Assembly (NCBI GenBank): GCA_049889695.1
Contig: JBMHCX010000009.1
Span: 226,955 to 290,954 of the forward strand
DNA length: 64,000 nt
Direction of reading: 5' to 3'
DNA from: WTJH01 sp049889695
GTDB lineage: Bacteria > Bacteroidota > Bacteroidia > Flavobacteriales > Flavobacteriaceae
Shown: in pieces, positions 25,293 to 33,995 of the stretch
How positions within the stretch are numbered: the stretch's first letter is position 1
How the letters are laid out: each line of letters begins with the position of its first letter
Position numbers and translations under genes: made by a program
The notes under the pieces: model-generated
Told to the model about the DNA's origin: nothing
Databases searched by the model: none
What the model saw: only the letters and a program-made list of their open reading frames with translations

Positions 25293-26597
25293 ATGTCTAA
25301 ACTGGCTCTTTTTTGGTTCAGAAGAGATCTAAGAATTGAAGATAACGCAGGCTTATATCACGCCCTGCAATCGAGCGAAAAGGTAATCCCGATCTTCATT
25401 TTTGATGAAAACATTCTTCAAAAATTACCCAAAAAAGATGCTCGAGTTGAATTGATATTAAAAGCCTTGGGCTACATAAATGATGCTATGAAGGGGAACC
25501 AATGCACTGTTGGAATGTATCATGGAGTACCCAAGGCTATTTTAAAACAATTGTTGGATCAATATCCGATCGATAGGGTGGTAACCAATCACGACTACGA
25601 ACCCTATGCACAAGATCGAGATCAGGAGATCGCCGAACTTTTAGCAGAGCGAGGTATACCGTTTGAGACCTACAAAGACCAAGTGATTTTTGAAAAAAGT
25701 GAAATCACTAAAGACGATGGGAAGCCCTATGTGGTTTACACACCCTATTCCCGTAAGTGGCTAAAAGCCTATGCGGAAAATAGACCAAGTTCTTTCCCTT
25801 CTGAGACGCTCCTCCACAAGCTCTATTCAGATGAAGTCCTTCCGCAACTCCAATTAAAGGATTTAGGCTTGGCGCCACAGGACTTTAACACTCCTGCCTA
25901 TAGCTTCAATGAAAAGGTTGTAGACGACTATGAAGATACACGAAACTTCCCAGCAATGGACCAGACTTCACGTCTGGGACCTTATTTGCGTTTCGGACTG
26001 GTTAGCATTCGAAAATTAGCAGCAGAAGCCGCTCAAAGAACAAATCATACATTTTTAAAGGAATTGGTTTGGCGAGAATTCTTTATGCAAATTTTATGGC
26101 ACTTCCCGCACACTAAAGAGCGCTGTTTTAAACCGCAATACGATCGTATCCCCTGGCGTAACAACGAGGAAGATTTCAACAAATGGTGTACCGGAACAAC
26201 CGGATATCCCCTTGTAGACGCAGGTATGCGACAACTCAACGCAACCGGCTATATGCACAACCGAGTACGGATGCTGGTCGGGAGTTTTTTGTGTAAGCAT
26301 TTACTGATCGATTGGCGCTGGGGAGAAGCTTATTTTGCTGAAAAACTATTGGACTATGAGATGGCGAGTAATGTAGGGAACTGGCAATGGGTTGCCGGTA
26401 GCGGTGTAGATGCGAGTCCGTATTTCAGAATTTTCAATCCAACAGAACAAATTAAAAAGTTCGATAAGCAGCACGCCTATATCCAAAAATGGGTCCCCGA
26501 TTACCAAGAGCTTAGCTATCCGCCACCCATGGTTGACCACAAAATGGCTCGTGAACGCTGTCTAAAGGTCTATAAAACGGCTTTAGCTGCCGTATGA
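25293..26597 (+). CDS. phr: Class I CPD photolyase
   Basis: 434 residues from the ATG at 25293, just after the SDR stop. It uses blue light and reduced FAD to split cyclobutane pyrimidine dimers. The N-terminal alpha/beta domain starts LALFWFRRDLRIEDNAGLYHAL. The C-terminal FAD domain has TSRLGPYLRFGLVS, ELVWREFFMQILWHFP, GYPLVDAGMRQLNATGYMHNR and SNVGNWQW. The last keeps the flavin-contact Asn and the Trp of the electron-transfer triad, followed by GSGVDASPYFRIFNP. All catalytic landmarks are intact, so this is likely the working CPD repair enzyme. It overlaps the DUF2256 gene by 4 bp (ATGA). Confidence 0.95.
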   Translation: MSKLALFWFRRDLRIEDNAGLYHALQSSEKVIPIFIFDENILQKLPKKDARVELILKALGYINDAMKGNQCTVGMYHGVPKAILKQLLDQYPIDRVVTNHDYEPYAQDRDQEIAELLAERGIPFETYKDQVIFEKSEITKDDGKPYVVYTPYSRKWLKAYAENRPSSFPSETLLHKLYSDEVLPQLQLKDLGLAPQDFNTPAYSFNEKVVDDYEDTRNFPAMDQTSRLGPYLRFGLVSIRKLAAEAAQRTNHTFLKELVWREFFMQILWHFPHTKERCFKPQYDRIPWRNNEEDFNKWCTGTTGYPLVDAGMRQLNATGYMHNRVRMLVGSFLCKHLLIDWRWGEAYFAEKLLDYEMASNVGNWQWVAGSGVDASPYFRIFNPTEQIKKFDKQHAYIQKWVPDYQELSYPPPMVDHKMARERCLKVYKTALAAV

Positions 26598-26725
26598 AGC
26601 GAGTTCTCAAACAACATCTCCCCACCAAAATATGTCCCACTTGCCAACGCCCTTTCAGCTGGCGAAAAAAATGGGAACGCGATTGGGATCAGGTAAAATA
26701 TTGTAGTAAAAAATGTCGCAAATGA
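26594..26725 (+). CDS. DUF2256 zinc-ribbon peptide
   Basis: 43 residues, between two photolyase genes. The ATG at 26594 overlaps the photolyase stop, and the TGA at 26723 overlaps the ATG of cryptochrome DASH at 26722. The sequence has LPTKICPTCQRPFSWRKKW, then VKYCSKKCRK: CPTC and CSKKC form a four-Cys zinc-ribbon (Cys14, Cys17, Cys37, Cys41). This matches DUF2256, a family known to me to sit beside cryptochromes and photolyases. It is highly basic with several Trp, so nucleic-acid binding is plausible but unproven. Confidence 0.88.
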   Translation: MKRVLKQHLPTKICPTCQRPFSWRKKWERDWDQVKYCSKKCRK

Positions 26726-28023
26726 AAAAGACAGCACTGATATGGTATAGAAACGACCTACGGGTGGAAGACCATCCGGGTATTTTGGAAGCTACCCAAT
26801 CTTTCGACCAAGTAATTGCTTGCTATGCAGTCGATCCTAGGCATTATGAAACAAATCGTTGGGGTTTCAAAAAGACGGAACGCTATCGGGCACAATTTTT
26901 ACTGGAAAGTGTGCAGGCCCTACAAAAGGCCTTAAAGCAACTGAATATATCCCTAGTTATTCGGCAACAAACCCCTGAAGAATTGATTCAGGATTTAGTG
27001 CAGACCCATTCTATTGATCAAATATATTTTCAGGAAGAATGGACCTCTGAAGAGAAGCAAGTCGAGGAATCGATTCGAAAAACGCTTGCTCCTACTGTCC
27101 AGTGGAAAAGTCATTATCGACAATTTCTCTATGAGCCTTCGGACCTTCCCATGCGCGTAGAACAAACGCCAGAGGTATTTACTGTTTTTCGAAAAAAATG
27201 CGAAAAATACGCCAAGATTAAACCGAAACTAGAAAGACCCAAGGCAATGCCTTCGGAGAACTTAATCGCTGACAATAGTTCGGTACCGTCCCTCCAAGCA
27301 TTAGGACTTCAAGAAATTGAAAAAGATAACCGCTCTGCATTCCCTTTTTGCGGAGGTACACAGGCGGGTATGGAACGCTTGCATCACTATTTTTGGGAAC
27401 ACCAACGTTTGTCCTACTATAAAAATACCCGAAATGGACTGGTGGGTATTGACTACAGCAGTAAATTTTCCGCCTGGTTAGCCAATGGTAGTCTATCCCC
27501 TAAAATGATTTTCGAAGAAGTGAAACGCTACGAAAAAGAAGTCACCAAAAATCAATCGACTTATTGGCTCATTTTTGAATTGATTTGGCGCGACTACTTT
27601 AAGTACATTTCACTAAAACACGGGACAAAAATATTTCAACTACGAGGCATCCTAGACCGCGACTACAGTTGGGACAATTCACCTCAGAAATTTGTCAAAT
27701 GGGCACAGGGTGAAACTCGAGAACCCTTCGTAAACGCCAATATGCTTGAATTAATGCATACGGGGTGGATGAGTAATCGGGGACGACAGAACGTCGCAAG
27801 TTTCTTTGCAAAAGATTTACTGATGGACTGGCGGATGGGTGCTGCTTATTTTGAATCCTTACTCATCGACTACGACGTACACAGCAATTATGGTAATTGG
27901 CTATATGTGTCGGGCGTTGGAAACGATCCTAGGGATCGAAAATTTAATATCAGAACACAGGCCGAACGCTACGATACCGATGGACGTTTTCAGCGGATGT
28001 GGCTTCAACCAAGACTTTTATAG
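26722..28023 (+). CDS. Cryptochrome DASH
   Basis: 433 residues from the ATG at 26722 (ATGA overlap with DUF2256); an in-frame ATG at 26713 is less likely. Cry-DASH proteins bind FAD and often methenyltetrahydrofolate, and repair CPDs in single-stranded DNA or act as light sensors. Signatures are ALIWYRNDLRVEDHPGI, GGTQAGMERLHHYFW, YSSKFSAWLANGSLSPK, WLIFELIWRDYFKY and SNYGNWLYVSGVGNDP followed by RKFNIRTQAERYD. That last block is the hallmark DASH C-terminal signature. FAD-contact Asn is present. It ends flush against the next gene. Confidence 0.94.
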   Translation: MKKTALIWYRNDLRVEDHPGILEATQSFDQVIACYAVDPRHYETNRWGFKKTERYRAQFLLESVQALQKALKQLNISLVIRQQTPEELIQDLVQTHSIDQIYFQEEWTSEEKQVEESIRKTLAPTVQWKSHYRQFLYEPSDLPMRVEQTPEVFTVFRKKCEKYAKIKPKLERPKAMPSENLIADNSSVPSLQALGLQEIEKDNRSAFPFCGGTQAGMERLHHYFWEHQRLSYYKNTRNGLVGIDYSSKFSAWLANGSLSPKMIFEEVKRYEKEVTKNQSTYWLIFELIWRDYFKYISLKHGTKIFQLRGILDRDYSWDNSPQKFVKWAQGETREPFVNANMLELMHTGWMSNRGRQNVASFFAKDLLMDWRMGAAYFESLLIDYDVHSNYGNWLYVSGVGNDPRDRKFNIRTQAERYDTDGRFQRMWLQPRLL

Positions 28024-29556
28024 ATGGAAGTACGACTTATTCTGGGAGATCAGTTAAACCCTAAACACAGTTGGTTCGAGAAGGTCGATCCTCAGGTAAC
28101 CTATGTACTGATGGAAATGCGTCAGGAAACAGACTATGTCGTGCATCATATCCAGAAGGTGGTCGCCTTTTTTAGTGCCATGCGGGCCTTTAGCCGTGAG
28201 CTTCAAAAAAACGGCCATCAATGCATCTATCTTTCGATAAATGCAGAAGAAAATCAGCAAGATCTCGTTCAAAACTTAACTGCTCTGTTGGCCAAAACAC
28301 AAGCGAGCTCCTTTGCCTATCAGCAACCCGATGAATATCGACTCGATCGTCAACTAACAACCTTTACGGATTCCCTTTCCCTCGATCACAGCTGTGTAGA
28401 CACTGAACACTTTCTTACGGATCGAACAGAATTATCGACATTTTTTGAAGGAAAAAAGCAGCTCATCATGGAGTTCTTCTATCGCTATATGCGAAAAAAA
28501 TTCAATTTATTGATGGAGGGCAGTCAACCCGAAGGAGAACAGTGGAATTTCGACAAAAACAATCGAAAAAAATGGAAAGGCACGCCAGCTATTCCAGAAC
28601 CCTATAAAAATACAGTAGAGGAGCACCAAAAGGTATATGCCGACATACAGGAGGCTTCCATTGAAACAATAGGAGTGTTTCAGCCAAATACTTACAATTA
28701 TCCGAGTACACGGGACGAGGCGATTCAGCAACTCCAATATTTTTGTAAAAACCTATTGGTCCATTTTGGGGACTATCAGGACGCAATGCACACGGAAGAA
28801 ACAGATTTATTTCATTCGAGAATATCCTTTGCGCTCAATGTAAAAATTTTACATCCCCTGGAAGTAATGCAAACGGTGATCGCATTTTACCGTGCACACC
28901 CCGACCTTATAGAGCTTTCCCAAGTCGAAGGGTTTGTTCGTCAGATCTTAGGATGGCGCGAATATATGCGCGGTATCTACTGGAAGGAAATGCCGGACTA
29001 CAAACAGCTGAATACTCTTCATAATAAACATCCGCTCCCAGAATTTTACTGGACGGCAAAAACACAGATGAATTGTCTAAAACACGCTGTCCAAAATTCG
29101 CTCGATCATGCCTATGCCCACCACATCCAAAGACTGATGATTACCGGTAACTTTGCGCTACTGGCACAGATCGATCCGGATGAAGTAGATCGTTGGTATT
29201 TAGGTGTCTACAGTGATGCGATCGAATGGGTGCAACTCCCCAACACCCGAGGTATGAGTCAATGGGCCGATGGAGGAATAGTCGCCACAAAACCCTATGT
29301 GTCAGCGGCTTCATATATTTCAAAAATGAGCAACTATTGCGATAGTTGTCAGTACGATAAAAAGAAAAGAGTCGGGGAAAATGCCTGCCCATTTAATAGT
29401 CTGTATTGGAATTTCTTGGACGATAAAAAAGAATATTTCTCAAAAAACAACCGGATGGCGATGATGTTGCGTTTAGTGGAAAAAATTCCTGCTGAAGAAA
29501 TGTTTGCGATCAAAGCCAGGGCCGCGACAATACTTGCCAATCCTGATGCATTCTGA
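28024..29556 (+). CDS. Iron-sulfur bacterial cryptochrome / (6-4) photolyase (PhrB type)
   Basis: 510 residues. FeS-BCP enzymes repair (6-4) photoproducts with FAD and carry a 4Fe-4S cluster and a ribolumazine antenna. The N-terminus VRLILGDQLNPKHSWF is typical of the group. The four cluster cysteines are Cys351 (MNCLKHAV), Cys439 and Cys442 (NYCDSCQYD) and Cys455 (NACPFNSLYW). This spacing equals that of Agrobacterium PhrB as I recall it. GFVRQILGWREYMRG and NTRGMSQWADGG are further family blocks. It begins directly at the stop of Cry-DASH and overlaps the next gene by 11 bp. Confidence 0.93.
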   Translation: MEVRLILGDQLNPKHSWFEKVDPQVTYVLMEMRQETDYVVHHIQKVVAFFSAMRAFSRELQKNGHQCIYLSINAEENQQDLVQNLTALLAKTQASSFAYQQPDEYRLDRQLTTFTDSLSLDHSCVDTEHFLTDRTELSTFFEGKKQLIMEFFYRYMRKKFNLLMEGSQPEGEQWNFDKNNRKKWKGTPAIPEPYKNTVEEHQKVYADIQEASIETIGVFQPNTYNYPSTRDEAIQQLQYFCKNLLVHFGDYQDAMHTEETDLFHSRISFALNVKILHPLEVMQTVIAFYRAHPDLIELSQVEGFVRQILGWREYMRGIYWKEMPDYKQLNTLHNKHPLPEFYWTAKTQMNCLKHAVQNSLDHAYAHHIQRLMITGNFALLAQIDPDEVDRWYLGVYSDAIEWVQLPNTRGMSQWADGGIVATKPYVSAASYISKMSNYCDSCQYDKKKRVGENACPFNSLYWNFLDDKKEYFSKNNRMAMMLRLVEKIPAEEMFAIKARAATILANPDAF

Positions 29557-31030
29557 TCGTTCTCCCATTGCGGTGGTTTGGCTAAAAAGAGATCTTCGAT
29601 TACAGGATCATTCCCCACTTCAAAAAGCCCTAAAATCTCATAAGCGGGTATTACTGCTATATGTTTTTGAGGAGTTTTTATTAAACGATTCGCATACTAG
29701 TGATCGGCATTGGGATTTTATCAAGCAATCTATACTCGATTTAAACCTTCAACTCCAGCCTTTACAGACCAAAGTTTTAGCGGTACGCGCCGATCTATTA
29801 AAGGTTTTAACTTTTCTCCATCAGCAATTTAATATCCATCAGCTCTACAGCCATCAGGAAACAGGTATACTTAAAACATTTGAAAGAGATCTCGCCTTGC
29901 AGAAATGGTGCAAACAGCATCAAATTCATTGGGACGAATCGCTCCAACAAGGGGTATTTAGAGGGTTGAAACACCGTAAAAACTGGCTATCGCTGTGGTC
30001 TGCATTAATGAACAAGCCACTGATTCCCTTTCGTGCTAAGTCGAACGATTTTGTCCATCGAACCGCTATTGAAACCTTGGAGCAACAATTGCCTAGCATG
30101 TCGTTAAGCACGCCAAAAAATACTGCCTTCCAGCCTGGGGGCGAAACGAATGGAATGCGCTACTTAAATTCATTTTTAAATGAAAGGCATCACAACTATC
30201 AGAAACACATCTCTAAACCGGATTTATCTCGGAAAAGCTGCAGTCGATTATCGCCCTACATCGCCTATGGGAATATTTCGATGCGTACTGTTCTCCAGCA
30301 CACTCAAGCCGTCCAGGAGAGTGGTGTAAAAAGTTTCGGATTAAAAGCCTTTGGTTCCCGATTGAGATGGCAAGCGCACTTTATTCAAAAATTTGAAATG
30401 GAACACCATATGGAATTTCAAAGTGTGAACGCGGGCTATCATCAACTGAATAAACCTCTTCGAAACGATTTAATTCAAGCTTGGGAACAAGGACAAACAG
30501 GTGTTCCTATTGTAGATGCGAGCATGCGGTGTTTAGCAGCTACTGGCTATCTGAATTTTCGCATGCGAGCTTTAGTGGTCTCTTTTGCCGTACATCAGCT
30601 CTGGCAACCCTGGCAAGCCATTTCTGCCTATTTAGCCCGTATGTTCTTAGATTTCGAGCCTGGTATACACTTCCCACAGTTGCAAATGCAGGCAGGAGAA
30701 ACAGGCATTAATACCTTGCGTATCTATAATCCTGTTAAAAACGGAATAGAGCACGACCCCCATGGGCATTTTGTTCGCCAGTGGGTTCCCGAATTAAAAT
30801 CTATCCCAAATGAATTTATTCACCATCCGTGGCTACTGACGCCATTGGAGCAAACGGTATATGATTTTCAAATTGGAAGTAACTATCCGGAGCCCATTGT
30901 AGCGCTAGAAAAAAGCAGAAAAAAAGCCTCTGATATCCTTTGGAAGCTTCAGAAAGAACAGCAAGTGTACTTGGAAAGTAAACGCATATTAGCCAAACAC
31001 ACCCTACCCGACCGAAACAGTATTCAATGA
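29546..31030 (+). CDS. Divergent cryptochrome/photolyase homologue (fourth paralog)
   Basis: 494 residues from the ATG at 29546, overlapping the upstream stop by 11 bp. The N-terminus PIAVVWLKRDLRLQDHSPLQ is a normal photolyase domain. The FAD domain keeps LSPYIAYGNISMRTV, GVPIVDASMRCLAATGYLNFRMR and RIYNPVKNG. The flavin-pocket block is GIHFPQLQMQAGETGINT, where class I enzymes have NxGNWQWxAGxGxD. His375 replaces the N5-contact Asn, and Leu379 and Met381 replace the two Trp. Ordinary repair photochemistry is therefore doubtful; a sensor or different flavin role is possible. Other features resemble a full-length protein, not a decaying gene. Confidence 0.88.
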   Translation: MHSDRSPIAVVWLKRDLRLQDHSPLQKALKSHKRVLLLYVFEEFLLNDSHTSDRHWDFIKQSILDLNLQLQPLQTKVLAVRADLLKVLTFLHQQFNIHQLYSHQETGILKTFERDLALQKWCKQHQIHWDESLQQGVFRGLKHRKNWLSLWSALMNKPLIPFRAKSNDFVHRTAIETLEQQLPSMSLSTPKNTAFQPGGETNGMRYLNSFLNERHHNYQKHISKPDLSRKSCSRLSPYIAYGNISMRTVLQHTQAVQESGVKSFGLKAFGSRLRWQAHFIQKFEMEHHMEFQSVNAGYHQLNKPLRNDLIQAWEQGQTGVPIVDASMRCLAATGYLNFRMRALVVSFAVHQLWQPWQAISAYLARMFLDFEPGIHFPQLQMQAGETGINTLRIYNPVKNGIEHDPHGHFVRQWVPELKSIPNEFIHHPWLLTPLEQTVYDFQIGSNYPEPIVALEKSRKKASDILWKLQKEQQVYLESKRILAKHTLPDRNSIQ

Positions 31031-31314
31031 AAAAGCTACGAAAAGATTTAACCCCACAACAAATTGACCGAATCATTGAAATGGCTTGGGAAGATCGCAC
31101 TCCCTTCGATGCAATTCAGGATCAGTTTGGTTTAAAAGAGCAAGAGGTCATAACCCTTATGCGCCGCGAAATGAAAGCGAGCAGTTTTCGCATGTGGAGA
31201 GCGAGAGTGCAGGGTCGCAAAACAAAGCACCGTAAAAGCCGGTCTGGGGAGGTCGACCGATTTCGCTGTAGCCGCCAAAAAGGGATCTCGAACAACAAAA
31301 TATCGAAACGGTAG
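31027..31314 (+). CDS. TIGR03643 / DUF2805 protein
   Basis: 95 residues. The ATG overlaps the cryptochrome stop by 4 bp. The N-terminal two thirds has LTPQQIDRIIEMAWEDRTPF, FGLKEQEVITLMRREM and SSFRMWRARVQGRKTKH, the pattern of TIGR03643. It looks like a small helix-turn-helix. The C-terminal tail after residue 65 (KSRSGEVDRFRCSRQKG) is basic and irregular. It is the last gene of the light operon. The family occurs with photolyase genes in marine Bacteroidota and Proteobacteria to my knowledge, and its function is not known; DNA binding is an inference from the fold-like pattern and charge. Confidence 0.85.
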   Translation: MKKLRKDLTPQQIDRIIEMAWEDRTPFDAIQDQFGLKEQEVITLMRREMKASSFRMWRARVQGRKTKHRKSRSGEVDRFRCSRQKGISNNKISKR

Positions 31315-31343
31315 TCCTAAATATTCTTGATCGAAAATCATTT

Positions 31344-31538
31344 CTAGAAGTTACCCCCTTCCCATAAATGGGTTAACAGTTCGTCTAGTGAAATCATCGG
31401 AACCTCCATTGGGTACCAATAGCCCCAATAGAGACAATGGTGTTTCTGGCTGCTGGGGTTTTCATACCTGGAGTAAAGAACATCTCTTAATTGTAATCGC
31501 TCGATTCCTATTGAATTATAAATAGGAGATCCGTACAT
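31344..31538 (-). CDS. Possible small protein, unknown
   Basis: 64 residues on the minus strand in the gap between the light operon and the DUF1801 gene. The sequence has an aromatic stretch CLYWGYWYPMEVPMISLDEL and no signal peptide. No strong promoter is visible and the family is unknown. It is listed because no other gene occupies this interval; it may be spurious. Confidence 0.35.
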   Translation of the reverse strand: MYGSPIYNSIGIERLQLRDVLYSRYENPSSQKHHCLYWGYWYPMEVPMISLDELLTHLWEGGNF

Positions 31539-31572
31539 TAGGAATACCTTCTACGATTGAATATCAATCCTT

Positions 31573-31983
31573 ATGACGACCAATAAAACACAACCCACGG
31601 AGCGCCCCATAGATGACTACTTGAAAGACATTCCGGAAAAGAAACAAGCCGACGCGCTAAAACTGATCGAGATCATGAGTTCGCTTACACAAGCACCTGC
31701 TATTGTCTGGGGAAGTAGTATCGTCGGATTTGGGCAATATACTTATCGTTACTCTACAGGAAGAACTGGCGATTGGTTTTACTGTGGTTTTGCCATCCGA
31801 AAAAGAGCAATTTCCTTATACGTGAGTTGTGACTTAAATGGCTTGAATTTCGACTGGGATCAATTGGGAAAGCACAGACGTAGTGTGGGGTGTGTATACA
31901 TCAATACACTATCCGACGTCAATGAAGTGGCTTTAAGGGAGCTTTTGCAATGTGGCATCGACCAAGCCGATGATTCACATTAA
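31573..31983 (+). CDS. DUF1801 domain protein
   Basis: 136 residues, cytoplasmic. The core YLKDIPEKKQADALKLIEIM, then PAIVWGSSIVGFGQYTYRY and GDWFYCGFAIRKRAISLY, matches DUF1801 (YdhG-like, related to the frataxin-like iron chaperone fold). The single Cys-Gly-Ile ending has no clear meaning. It is convergent with murA and overlaps its last codon by 4 bp. The biochemical role of the family is not settled. Confidence 0.85.
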   Translation: MTTNKTQPTERPIDDYLKDIPEKKQADALKLIEIMSSLTQAPAIVWGSSIVGFGQYTYRYSTGRTGDWFYCGFAIRKRAISLYVSCDLNGLNFDWDQLGKHRRSVGCVYINTLSDVNEVALRELLQCGIDQADDSH

Positions 31984-33287
31984 ACCCGCTCAATTTTTGC
32001 TCCAATGGCTCTAAGGCGTTTATCGATTCTTTCGTAACCTCTGTCGATCTGTTCAATATTGTGAATCACACTGGTCCCTTTGGCAGAAAGAGCGGCGATG
32101 AGTAATGATATTCCCGCTCGAATATCTGGAGAGGTCATGACCGTCGCTTTTAACTGGTGCTCAAAGGCGTGGCCAATTACCGTGGCTCTGTGCGGATCAC
32201 AAAGGATGATCTTTGCGCCCATATCAATTAGTTTATCCACGAAAAACAGTCGGCTTTCAAACATTTTCTGATGAATGAGTACGCTTCCTTTCGCTTGGGT
32301 AGCTACCACTAAGATGATACTCAACAAGTCGGGGGTAAAACCTGGCCATGGTGCATCAGCAATGGTCAAAATAGATCCATCGATAAAATTCTGAATTTCA
32401 AATCCACTCGTATGTGCTGGGATGAAAATATCATCTCCCCTTTTTTCGATTTGAATACCGAGTCGTTGAAAAACATTTGGGATCTGCCCCAAAAACTCCC
32501 ACCGTACATCTTTTATGGTTAATTCACTTTGCGTCATGGCTGCTAGCCCAACCCAACTACCGATTTCAATCATATCTGGGAGAATCTTATGGGTAGTCCC
32601 CCCTAATTTTTTCACCCCTTCTATGGTCAGCAAATTCGACCCTATGCCAGAGATTTTTGCGCCCATCTGATTGAGCATGGTGCACAATTGTTGCAAATAT
32701 GGCTCGCAAGCTGCGTTGTATATCGTTGTTGTTCCTTCTGCCAATACAGCAGCCATTACGATATTGGCTGTTCCGGTTACAGAAGCTTCATCTAAAAGGA
32801 TATAGGTTCCTTTCAACTGGTCGGCATGAACCTTGTAAAAATAGTTTTCTTGATCGTATTCAAATTTTGCCCCTAATTGAACAAAACCATCAAAATGGGT
32901 GTCTAATCGACGACGACCTATTTTATCGCCTCCTGGTCGAGGAATGCTTCCTTGACCAAACCGTGCCAACAACGGGCCGACTAACATAATTGAACCGCGC
33001 AGCCCTCCCCCATCTTTTTTATATTGATCAGAATGCAAATAGTTGAGGTCTATCTGGTCGGCTTGAAACGAATATTTATTGTCTGCTATTTTTTTTACTA
33101 GTACCCCAAAGTTCGACAAGAGTCGAATAAGCTTATTTACATCGACGATATCAGGAACATTATCGATGATTACCTCCTGATCGGTCAGTAGTACTGCAGC
33201 GAGGATTTGCAAAGCTTCATTTTTAGCCCCTTGAGGGCGGATTTCACCTGCGAGGGTATGCCCCCCTTCAATCTTAAAACTCGACAT
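31980..33287 (-). CDS. murA: UDP-N-acetylglucosamine 1-carboxyvinyltransferase MurA, Asp-type
   Basis: 435 residues, normal length. It transfers enolpyruvate from PEP to UDP-GlcNAc, the first committed step of peptidoglycan synthesis. The N-terminus has GAKNEALQILAAVLL with the conserved Lys-Asn. The active-site loop reads PRPGGDKIGRRRLDTH: Asp121 stands where most MurA proteins have the Cys attacked by fosfomycin (PGGCAIG). The C-terminal half keeps MTSPDIRAGISLLIAAL. Its 3' end overlaps the DUF1801 gene by 4 bp, and the DUF4290 gene lies 5 bp upstream on the same strand, so those two are probably cotranscribed. Confidence 0.95.
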   Translation of the reverse strand: MSSFKIEGGHTLAGEIRPQGAKNEALQILAAVLLTDQEVIIDNVPDIVDVNKLIRLLSNFGVLVKKIADNKYSFQADQIDLNYLHSDQYKKDGGGLRGSIMLVGPLLARFGQGSIPRPGGDKIGRRRLDTHFDGFVQLGAKFEYDQENYFYKVHADQLKGTYILLDEASVTGTANIVMAAVLAEGTTTIYNAACEPYLQQLCTMLNQMGAKISGIGSNLLTIEGVKKLGGTTHKILPDMIEIGSWVGLAAMTQSELTIKDVRWEFLGQIPNVFQRLGIQIEKRGDDIFIPAHTSGFEIQNFIDGSILTIADAPWPGFTPDLLSIILVVATQAKGSVLIHQKMFESRLFFVDKLIDMGAKIILCDPHRATVIGHAFEHQLKATVMTSPDIRAGISLLIAALSAKGTSVIHNIEQIDRGYERIDKRLRAIGAKIERV

Positions 33288-33292
33288 GTATT

Positions 33293-33934
33293 TTAGTAGC
33301 GTTTACGTTTGCGATTACGAGAATGATGTGTATGTGATTTTGTAGGACCATTTCCATTTTTAGAACGAACTTTAAGGAAATTAGCCGTCTCGGTTAGGGG
33401 CAGTAATTCAGGCTTAACGGACAGAGATCCGCCAGAAAGCTCTTTCAGGTGGTCGAATATAACCTGATCCTCCACAGTGTCTTTGTTCCAATGCAAAAAA
33501 CACTTTTTCATGTGGTTGGCAATCGTAAAAACCAATCCATCACGCAATTCTCCCTCCTCCCAACTCATGGCTACATCAATCATTCTTTTGATGTTATTTC
33601 CGTAGAAACGATATTTTGGGTAGGATTGCGGATAGGGCAATGCCCCCGGAGCTGCTTCTAAAAGTTCTTTTTGCGGCTTCTCAAAAGGAGCATCTACATC
33701 CAATTCGAAATTAGACATGATAAATAGCTGATCCCATAATTTATGTTGAAAATCAGGCACATCTCTCAAATGAGGGTTTAAATTTCCCATAACTCCAATA
33801 ATGGCTTTGGCCATATTATTGCGTTTCTCGCGATCTGGGATAGCCTTTACTTGCTCGATCATGATATGTACATGTCGGCCGTATTCGGGGATGACCAACT
33901 TCGGGCGTTGGGTATTATAACTGAGTGATTCCAT
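33293..33934 (-). CDS. DUF4290 protein
   Basis: 213 residues, upstream of murA and probably in the same transcript. It begins with YNTQRPKLVIPEYGRHVHIMIEQ and has PHLRDVPDFQHKLWDQLFIM, YPKYRFYGNNIKRMID and a HWNKDTVEDQVIFDHLKELSGG segment typical of DUF4290. The C-terminal 25 residues are low complexity and strongly basic (ending SRNRKRKRY), which suggests RNA or membrane-surface contact. The family is Bacteroidota-specific and of unknown function; its place beside murA is conserved in flavobacteria as far as I recall. Confidence 0.88.
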   Translation of the reverse strand: MESLSYNTQRPKLVIPEYGRHVHIMIEQVKAIPDREKRNNMAKAIIGVMGNLNPHLRDVPDFQHKLWDQLFIMSNFELDVDAPFEKPQKELLEAAPGALPYPQSYPKYRFYGNNIKRMIDVAMSWEEGELRDGLVFTIANHMKKCFLHWNKDTVEDQVIFDHLKELSGGSLSVKPELLPLTETANFLKVRSKNGNGPTKSHTHHSRNRKRKRY

Positions 33935-33995
33935 AAATCATTTAGGATGATGGGGAAGATACTGCAAATTAGCGATTTTTTTGATTTGGCAAGGT

